64,000 nt of DNA from positions 279,094 to 343,093 of the forward strand of contig CAUYUJ010015280.1 of the NCBI GenBank assembly GCA_963575745.1. Direction: 5' to 3'. The position numbers were made by a program, and so were the translations under genes. This stretch comes from Prorocentrum cordatum (taxonomy: Eukaryota > Sar > Dinophyceae > Prorocentrales > Prorocentraceae). The notes below the pieces were generated by a model that ran no database searches, was not told the DNA's origin, and worked only from the letters and a program-made list of their open reading frames with translations. Shown here piece after piece: positions 57,761 through 64,000 of the stretch; the first letter of the stretch is position 1, and each line of letters opens with the position of its first letter.

Positions 57761-57894
57761 CCGGCCTCGTGCTTGATGGCGCCGCGCAGCAGCTCCTCCA
57801 GGGACCTCTGCGGCAGCCGCAGGCACAGGAGCAGCTCGTGGACGTGCGACGCCCACAGATCGAGCGCGAGCCGCGGGTCGGCCATGGGCTGCAC
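57761..57894 (-). CDS. putative NAA35/Mak10-like exon E (partial gene)
   Basis: Encodes VQPMADPRLALDLWASHVHE then LLLCLRLPQRSLEELLRGAI and KHEA. Composition is clearly protein-like and the 5' border is a good acceptor (TTCTTCCTCCGAG|GTGC). Its helical pattern would fit the NAA35 region before exon C, and the joins GAGGCCG|GG... and CAAG|GGCTCG give HEAGLVRRL in frame. I cannot match it to NAA35 residue by residue, so the assignment depends on strand, order and frame. If correct, the intron to exon C is about 34 kb and contains the whole nested retrotransposon. It could instead be an exon of another gene. Confidence 0.4.
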
Positions 57895-57983
57895 CTCGGA
57901 GGAAGAAGTGCTGATGCCGCTGCCCTTCCCTCGTTCTCGCCCCTCTGGGCCTCCTCGGGCGCCCTCGTCGCCGCGGTTGGATG

Positions 57984-58119
57984 TTAGTCGGGCATGCCCC
58001 CCTACAGGCAAATGTTTGAGCGAACAATGAAAAACAAATAGTTCAAACATAATCAAACACCAGACTATTTTTCGACTGCTTTGGAATATTCCTCCTGTGG
58101 AGGGACAGGCCCGACTTAA
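57984..58119. mobile_element. 136-bp TIR element, GTCGGGC family, complete copy
   Basis: The start TTAGTCGGGCATGCCCCCCT then ACAGG pairs with the end CCTCCTGTGGAGGGACAGGC then CCGACTTAA. The interior is AT-rich (AACAATGAAAAACAAATAG) and half the length of the 10929-11177 copy. Confidence 0.8.
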
Positions 58120-58194
58120 GGCTGGATTCGCCTCGAAATCCTAGTCATGTGGGGCAGCGATACGAGGGACCTGAATCAGAAGAACATCGACCAG

Positions 58195-58345
58195 GAATCG
58201 GCGACACATCGCCGGAAGATCTGCGACGGGCCAACGAGGGCCAATCCGCGTTTTCCTGGGCCCGGCGGGGCGTCAGGCCCCTGTGGGCGATGAAGTGGCC
58301 ATTGGAGGTCGATGCGTCCCCCCTGAGTCCATCCCCCCAAATTGC
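58195..58345. repeat. GAATCGGCGA dispersed repeat, copy 4
   Basis: GGAATCGGCGACACATCGCC, CAGGCCCCTGTGGGCGATGA and GAGGTCGATGCGTCCCCCCT; it ends against the MITE at 58346. Confidence 0.75.
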
Positions 58346-58465
58346 CATCGCTCGGACGTCCATTCCCCGTGCATGTGTCGATCCCGTGCGTTTCTTGTTC
58401 GCAGGATGCTACAGGATGCTCCTGGGTGGTCCCCGCCGAGAAACACTGCACACGTCCGAACAATG
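58346..58465. mobile_element. MITE-like element, CATCGCTCGGACGT TIR, copy 3
   Basis: CATCGCTCGGACGTCCATTC start and ACGTCCGAACAATG end; middle TCGATCCCGTGCGTTTCTTG and GGTCCCCGCCGAGAAACACT. Confidence 0.75.
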
Positions 58466-58904
58466 CCAAACCCATGGCCCCCGAGGTCAGAACGCACACC
58501 GGGAGAGGCCCGGGGAGTTGTAGGTATCGGTGCCATTCGGCTTCCCCAGCACCAGCCGCGGGGGCCCAGGCACGAGCAAGCTCCTCGCGGGGCCGAGGGC
58601 TGCACATCTTGAGCAGAGGCCGAGCGTCCTGACTTTCTGGCAGGCCCACCACGACACGTTCTCAAAACAGCAGACTGCGTTATCAGCACAAGGGTTGCCC
58701 TTGGAACGCGGAACCGATGGACCCCACCACCCATCTGCTCTGGGCGTAGGTGGTTTGACGAGTTGTTGTCCTCTCTGTGCCCAAGATTATTCCTTGCCCT
58801 GCTCGGGGGAGGGGTTTTAATCACTTGTCCTTACTGATATACACCCCCTCCCCCACCCGACGGTGGGCCAACCCGAGACACGCCACTCCCCCACCATCCC
58901 TGCC
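58466..58904. other. no gene recognised
   Basis: Mixed sequence; CACGACACGTTCTCAAAACA near 58650 recalls the GACCGACCGTCCC repeat family. Confidence 0.4.
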
Positions 58905-59390
58905 AACAACTATGCAGAATGCCCTCCAAATCTGGTGCATGCGCGGACGCCCCGCGACCACTCTGACTGACTGGTTAACTCGGACAGTGGGGCGCGCCGT
59001 CACATTGCTCGCTGCGCGCAGGCCAACCATACCTGTCACAAACACACTTCAGAAAAAAAAACTTGCCCCTGCATCTGGAACATGCGCTGGCGCCCCGCGA
59101 CCACGTTGCATTGGTTTTTGGCAGGGGCGGCGGGGGTGCCGTCATATTGCTCGCTCTGCGCAAGCCAGCCATCCCTTTCGAAAACCGATACAAGACACGC
59201 CATGTCTCTACATCTGGAGCGTACGCGGGCGCCCCGCGACCACTTTGCTTTGATTTCTGAAAAGGGCGCCGTCATATGGCTTGCTGCGCGCAGGCCACCC
59301 ATCCCTGTCAAAACACCATACAACATACACTTTGCCTCCACATCTGGAGCATGCGCGGGCGCCCCGTGGCCACTGTGCATGAATTGTTGA
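58905..59390. repeat. about 137-bp tandem repeat, four diverged copies
   Basis: Units contain ATCTGGAGCATGCGCGGGCG, CCCCGCGACCAC, GCCGTCATATTGCTCGCTGC, GCGCAGGCCA-CCATCCCTGT and AC-ATACAACACACTTTGCC. ATCTGG occurs near 58930, 59074, 59212 and 59341. Confidence 0.8.
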
Positions 59391-59684
59391 CAGCGACGTC
59401 TGGGGTGCCGGCACTGTGTTAAAACGTGGGGCACGTGCCGCACCTGGCGCGCCTGGCTCGCTTGGGCCTCCAAGGTGCCTGGTGCACCTGGAACCCGTGG
59501 CGCACATGGCATGCGTGACGCTCCTAAGCAATCAGCTGAGACTCCTTAAGGTGTTACTTATGTGTTCGGACCGCAGGTGGGGATGAGCGAAACGGCTTGT
59601 GGGCGAAGGGGGGGCCTCGACCCCTCCCCCTTACCCTCTCCCCCACCCGGCCGCGAGGCGCTAGAGCTAGAGCCCCCAAGATGG
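59391..59684. other. no gene recognised
   Basis: Contains short CACCTGGCGCG/GGCACG words; no exon or RNA gene recognised. Confidence 0.4.
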
Positions 59685-60065
59685 CCCAACATGGCTCCAG
59701 GAGGGCCTCAAAAATCCCAAGATGGCCTACAAGATGGCTCAAAACAACTCGAGATGGATCACAAGAACCTCCGAAACACATCCAAGAGGCCTCAAGATGG
59801 CCCCAAGACGGTTTCATGTGCCCTCCAGGCCCTCCAAGGACTGGCTCCAAAACCCAGGGCCCCAAAACGGCCCCAAGATGCCATTCTTGAGCCTCCGAGG
59901 GGGGGCGCCTGAATGTACGCCGCCCTTCCCCTGTTTTTGAGCTGTGAACCCCAAATTGCCTCGAGAGGCCTCCCAGACCCCCCCCAAGAGCCCAAAGAGG
60001 ACCCCAAGAGTGCCCCAAGTGGTTCCGCGAGGACCCCAAGGGAGTCCCACGATGGCTCAATGAGA
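59685..60065. repeat. CAAGATGGCC / CCAAGAGG degenerate repeat
   Basis: CCAAGATGGCCC, CTCAAGATGG and CCCAAGAGTGCCCC words, a relative of the 17515-18110 array. Confidence 0.75.
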
Positions 60066-60159
60066 CCTCCGAGAAAACACTTCCAAGGCGGTTTTTGCAC
60101 TGCATGCTTCTACACTTCCCTGATCAAGGCAACTCGCCTGGCGATCCAGTTCTGGATGG

Positions 60160-60235
60160 CCTGGTGGGAATACTTTTTGTCGCAACCGCAGGCGCGAGCG
60201 CCAGCGGCGAGTGCGGGCGGGCCGGCGAGAGGGGG
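60160..60235. repeat. GGTGGG-ATACTTTTTGTCGC dispersed repeat, copy 1
   Basis: GGTGGGAATACTTTTTGTCG, CAACCGCAGGCGCGAGCG and CCAGCGGCGAGTGCGGGCG; copy 2 at 60783-60862. Confidence 0.7.
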
Positions 60236-60782
60236 GGTGCAAGCTGCAGCTGCCAGAGATCTGGCCCAGGGGCGCGCACATGTAAGTTAGCCAACCACGG
60301 TTGGAGCGCAGCCAAAATGGTGCGAGGTTAGTACCAGGGTGTGACCAGGGAGGCGGACAGCCAGTACACTGCGACGACTGCCACGAATGCCCAAACAGGT
60401 CCAAACTGGTGCATTGGGTGGCGCCACCAATGTCGCACACCAATTCCCCAGAGGGGAGTACTGATCCTGCGAACGTCCGTCCACGGAAAGCCCCAGGGAC
60501 GGGCGAAGTAGCCAGGGGAACGATGGATGTAATCGACACCGTCAGCGCCTGAACCACCGGATCAGGTAAAGCCACGCGCACTCTCGAGCAGGAACCGACG
60601 ACTGAGGGCTGACCGAACCAGGTGGATCCACGCCTCAACACCGGAACGAAGGAGCAAGTGGATGCCGTGGGCGTCGCCGACAGGGACCGTGGGACAAACA
60701 ACACGGTCGGCCGACAGCCAGGAGCGCACAGGCTGAACCACGTGCACTCGGGAACCCCAGGCGCCCCGGGATGGGGTTGAGG
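60236..60782. other. no gene recognised
   Basis: GC-rich sequence between two copies of the ATACTTTTT repeat; no recognised coding sequence. Confidence 0.4.
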
Positions 60783-60862
60783 CCTGGTGGGGATACTTTT
60801 TTGGTCGCGGCCGCAGGCGAGAGCTCAAGCGGCGAGTCGTAAGTCCGAGGCGCGGGCCTACT
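60783..60862. repeat. GGTGGG-ATACTTTTTGTCGC dispersed repeat, copy 2
   Basis: GGTGGGGATACTTTTTTGGT, CGCGGCCGCAGGCGAGAGC and TCAAGCGGCGAGTCGTAAG. Confidence 0.7.
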
Positions 60863-61159
60863 AATTGGCAACAGGAGCAAACTAGAGCCGCTCACCAGCG
60901 TCAAAAAATTCATACAAGACTGTCTCAGCCATAGACGTTCTAAGAACATTTCGCGCATACCACGAATAATGCGGCTCTCAGAATAATGTGTTCGGCGGCG
61001 CGCCCGGGGGAAGCGAGAATGAGAAGGCCCTTTCAGAAGGCGGCGGGGATTCTTAAAAACCCCCCCTGGCCTTCCGATTGCTGCCCCTCCTGGGAGAAGG
61101 CGCAGACCACTTCTCCAACGCCGCGGGCCCTCCGAGCCTTCTGAGGAGGAACGCTCCTG

Positions 61160-61323
61160 CTCCTCCTCCTCCTCCTCCTTCTCCTCATCCTCCTCCTCCT
61201 CGTCCTCGTCCTCCTCCTCCTCCTTCTCCTCCTCCTCCTGCTCCTCGACCTCCTCCTCCTCCCTCCTCATCCTCCTCCTCCTCCTCGTCCTCGTCCTGCT
61301 CCTGCTCCTGCTCCTCCTCCTGA
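61160..61323. repeat. CTC/CTG pyrimidine microsatellite
   Basis: CTCCTCCTCGTCCTCGTCCT and similar over about 160 bp. Confidence 0.95.
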
Positions 61324-61429
61324 GAAGGCCCGCTCCTGCGCACTTCCCCCTCCCGGGCGCCCCGCCGAAAAGAAGCCTGGCGAAGGACCAAACCATATGT
61401 TGTTGTGAGTACCGCAGTTGTGGGTATCG

Positions 61430-61535
61430 CCTTCGCTGGAGCTCCTTATGGGCCACGAGGCGCTGTACTGGGTGGGGGAGACCCATGTGGACACCGCCAC
61501 TGCGACCTTAGGTGGAGCTCCATATGGGCAACGCG
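61430..61535. repeat. diverged relative of the 90-bp minisatellite unit
   Basis: GGAGCTCCTTATGGGCCACG and GTGGAGCTCCATATGGGCAA, with CACCGCCACTGCGACC between, resemble units at 45232-46062. Confidence 0.55.
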
Positions 61536-61664
61536 CTCCCCCTACAAGCGGATGTTGGACGACAAAAGTCTAAAGAGTCAAAGCATACCCAAATTTAACA
61601 TCGTCCCCAGACTATTGTGTTGACTGTTTCTGAATTGTCCTCCTGTAGAGGGACCTGCCCGGCT
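61535..61664. mobile_element. diverged GTCGGGC-family TIR element
   Basis: Left part GCTCCCCCTACAAGCGGATG then TTGGACGACAAAAGTC (outer end lost); right end GTCCTCCTGTAGAGGGACCT then GCCCGGCTGAAG. Confidence 0.6.
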
Positions 61665-61807
61665 GAAGCCTATGATGCACGCCCGCGGCCCCTGGCCTGG
61701 CCCACCCCTGAGACCCCAAAAATCTCGGATGGCACCAGCTTCTTCAATCCGGGCGCCCCTCTCGATCCGGGCCTCCCGGCGCGGAGGGGCGATGGACGCG
61801 TCGGCCC

Positions 61808-61969
61808 CGAGCCGGCGACACATCGGCGATGCGTCGGCCAGGAGCCCCCTATCATAGATCCGCACGTTCCTGGGCAAGTTGGGGCTCTCGGGCCCAATCG
61901 GCGATCAATGGACGACTGGGGGTCGATGCATCAAACCCCATTCCTATCCCCCCTACCGTTGCCCCTGAT
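61808..61969. repeat. GAATCGGCGA dispersed repeat, copy 5
   Basis: GAGCCGGCGACACATCGGCG, GATCCGCACGTTCCTGGGCA, CTGGGGGTCGATGCATC and CCGTTGCCCCTGATT. Confidence 0.75.
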
Positions 61970-62354
61970 TAACCTTCCTCGACCGGTTTCCAGGTCCGAG
62001 TCGTAACTCGGGTATCCAGCGGCCTCTCGGGACGATCCAGACGCCCCTGACAACTCTCGGTGAGACGCAGCTGCTGAAACGCATCCCGATGCAGGAACAC
62101 CTGCAGGCACCGAGGACACCGTCCGAAAACCCATTAATTGGCCAATAGTCCCCCGAACTAGAGGGGAACCAAAAATGCACTTCTTACAGACACGCCGAGG
62201 GCCCCGCGGCAGAGGAGGGGAGGGGGGGGAGGGAGGGAGGGAGGACGAGGGAGGGGGAAACACCTGCAATTAATTCTCACCCTGGTGGCCCGGGCCGCTC
62301 GGCCAGGCGCGCCGCGAGCGCTGCGCGCTGGGCACCAAAAGTGCACAAACACAA

Positions 62355-62990
62355 ACATTCGGAGCTCCGTGCAGTGCCTCTGGCGCCGATCCCCGGTGCG
62401 CCAGGAAGGGGGGCCCAACGCCGATCCGAGACAGAAGCGGAGGGCCTCCACGCTGGCACAGACATGCGATAGAGGCATGTGGCATTGATTACCGGCGAAG
62501 CACATATAGTCGGGGCGTTGACCTAAGGAACCCTAAATAAGGAACGAGGCCCCTTTTTCCCATAAGTTCAACCTCGATTTCCGATGGAAAACTGCAGGAA
62601 AACCCGAGGCAAACTTTGAAACAATCAAGGAACACGGAGCCCCTCCCCAACGAAAAGGGTTCCTTCTTCAGCGCCCCGACTGCAAACATTCGGAGCTCCG
62701 TGCGGTGCCTCTGGCGCCGGCCCCCGGTGCGCCAGGACGGGGGCCCAACGCCGATCCGAGACAGAAGCGGAGGGCCTCCACGCTGGCACAGACATGCGAT
62801 ACAGGCATACAGTCGGGGCGTTGACCTAAGGAACCCCAAATAAGGAACGAGCCTCCTTTTCTCCATAAGTTCAACTTCGACTTCCGATCGAGAGCCTAAG
62901 GACAACCTAAGACAAGCTGCGAAACAATTAAGGAATGCGGAGCCCCTCCCCAACGAAAAGGGTTCCTTCTTCAGGGCCCCGACTGTATAG
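62355..62990. repeat. tandem duplication, two units of about 320 bp
   Basis: CAAACATTCGGAGCTCCGTG starts each unit (about 62355 and 62684). Both run through GCCTCCACGCTGGCACAGAC, AGTCGGGGCGTTGACCTAAG and GAGCCCCTCCCCAACGAAAA then GGGTTCCTTCTTCAG. GATTACCGGCGAAGCACA in unit 1 and GATCATCGGCGAAGCACAGA after unit 2 suggest a partial third unit. Confidence 0.85.
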
Positions 62991-63412
62991 CATAGATCAT
63001 CGGCGAAGCACAGACCACATGCGCTGTGGGCTCCGGCCCCCCCCCGCGCAGGCCCTGAAGGGCCCCGCCCCCGGCGGTACCGCGCGCTCGCCTCGGGGGG
63101 GCATCACGCGACCGACCCCCGATCGGCGGCCTACTCCGCATCGCTGGACCGATGCCAATCCCCACTGCGAGAACCATGGGAACCTTGGCCCGCGGTCCGG
63201 CTTGGCCCCCCCGGGGTGGGGATAGATACCGTCTCCGTTGGGTCTCGCAGCATCCGTCCCCGCCCAGAGGAGGGAGGCTGGCGGCGCCGAGGGACCGATT
63301 CTAGGCATCCCCTCCCCCTCAGTCAGTCTTCCGGACCTTCCGCCCTACCCTTCTGGACCTCCTGCGATATGATCTATGTGGGCTTCATTGGGCCACGTGC
63401 GATCTCCACTAG

Positions 63413-63568
63413 GGCTCCCAACTTCGCGCTTCGCGCTGCGCGAAGCGCGAAGTGCGAACAACTTCGCGCTCTCGCGCCGCCTCCCAGGGGAGGACGGAGA
63501 GGATGACGAGGAATCGGAGCCGAACCGCGAGGCGCGCATAACTTCGCGCCCTCGAGGGCGCCCTTGTT
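63413..63568. repeat. dispersed 150-bp repeat with CGCGCTTCGCGCTGCGCG palindromes, copy 2
   Basis: GGGCTCCCAACTTCGCGCTT, TCGCGCTCTCGCGCCGCCTC and TAACTTCGCGCCCTCGAGGG, collinear with 42387-42535. Confidence 0.8.
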
Positions 63569-63570
63569 TT

Positions 63571-63640
63571 ATGTCGGGCGTGTCCCCCTACAGGGGGATT
63601 TCGACGAAAGATTAAAGATATACCTCAAAATGCACCAAGC
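63571..63640 (+). mobile_element. left end of a GTCGGGC-family TIR element
   Basis: TTATGTCGGGCGTGTCCCCC then TACAGGGGGATTTCGACGAA and AGATTAAAGATATACC; AT-rich interior-like sequence with ATGCACCAA and GTAAAACAA continues to about 63800, but no right end is seen before the window ends. Confidence 0.6.
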
Positions 63641-64000
63641 ATGTCAAACAAAACAAACTCCCAAAATAATCCCTTAACTTTTTTTGGAGGGGAGAGGGGG
63701 GGGGGGGGCAATTTTTTATTTGTTTTGACTTAACCCTCAAAATGCACCAAAAAGGTAAAACAATCCTACAAAAATAATAGCCTGACGATTTTTGGATTAG
63801 TTGTTGACTATATTTGGGGTCTTTTTATTCTCTTGCACAGGGTGTCTAGAGCTCCGACTACTTTATTTCGGCTCGACACACCCTCATCACCTACACATTT
63901 CACCAGCCAGCGCGACCCTCCACCACCCCCCCGCATCCACCCACCCACCAGCACCGACCAGCCAGGTGCGCCCCTCTCGCCCCGACCCTTTTTATTTCTG
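63641..64000. other. AT-rich then pyrimidine-rich end of window
   Basis: CTCAAAATGCACCAA occurs twice (about 63625 and 63735), with a G-run at 63693-63707; then CACC-rich low complexity. No gene seen. Confidence 0.5.

Overview
The window looks like nuclear DNA of a dinoflagellate with a large, repeat-packed genome. The evidence is: degenerate copies of the dinoflagellate spliced leader (SL) in front of several protein-coding stretches, a Ty1/copia element with the extra zinc-finger and methyltransferase-like region I associate with dinoflagellate copia polyproteins, a split gene with non-canonical intron borders, and very dense microsatellites, minisatellites and short inverted-repeat elements. 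The species cannot be fixed from the sequence. No rRNA, tRNA, CRISPR or prokaryotic operon was seen.

Host gene. The minus strand carries four, probably five, short exons of a NAA35/Mak10-like gene (auxiliary subunit of the NatC N-terminal acetyltransferase) at about 57.8 kb (least certain), 23.3, 18.4, 9.8 and 8.4 kb. The introns are roughly 34, 4.7, 8.4 and 1.3 kb and hold nearly everything else in the window.

Layout. 0-8 kb: minisatellites, foldback elements and a decayed copia gag-protease-integrase remnant (4.0-6.5 kb, minus). 9-18 kb: short terminal-inverted-repeat (TIR) elements, a 2-kb foldback element and low-complexity DNA. 19.5-22.7 kb: a dead LINE (minus). 24.5-42.15 kb: a nearly intact copia retrotransposon on the minus strand with identical 175-bp LTRs, a CCTCC target duplication inside a CTC microsatellite, primer-binding site, gag-protease, a GGGTTTT frameshift site, integrase/methyltransferase-like/RT/RNase H pol, an extra 861-residue ORF and a polypurine tract. 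A 6.9-kb LINE (ORF1; endonuclease-RT-zinc finger-RNase H) is inserted in the same orientation inside the integrase zinc-binding motif. 43-49 kb: dispersed repeats, a 90-bp minisatellite, an AT-richer LINE fossil (plus) and a GGGACCCAG minisatellite. 49-54 kb, plus strand: three mRNA-derived gene copies that carry or follow relict spliced leaders (a Merlin/ISXO2-like transposase, an unknown fragment, a P-loop ATPase with one frameshift). 54-64 kb: inverted modules, TIR elements and tandem repeats.

The nested retroelements explain the largest block. The retrocopies and the SL-like segment inside the LTR point to repeated reverse transcription of trans-spliced RNA. The many small TIR families have no recognisable transposase here, except possibly the Merlin-like gene, for which no link to any TIR family is shown. 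Most long open frames outside the listed genes arise because repeat units are multiples of 3 bp or GC-rich, and they are not annotated as genes.
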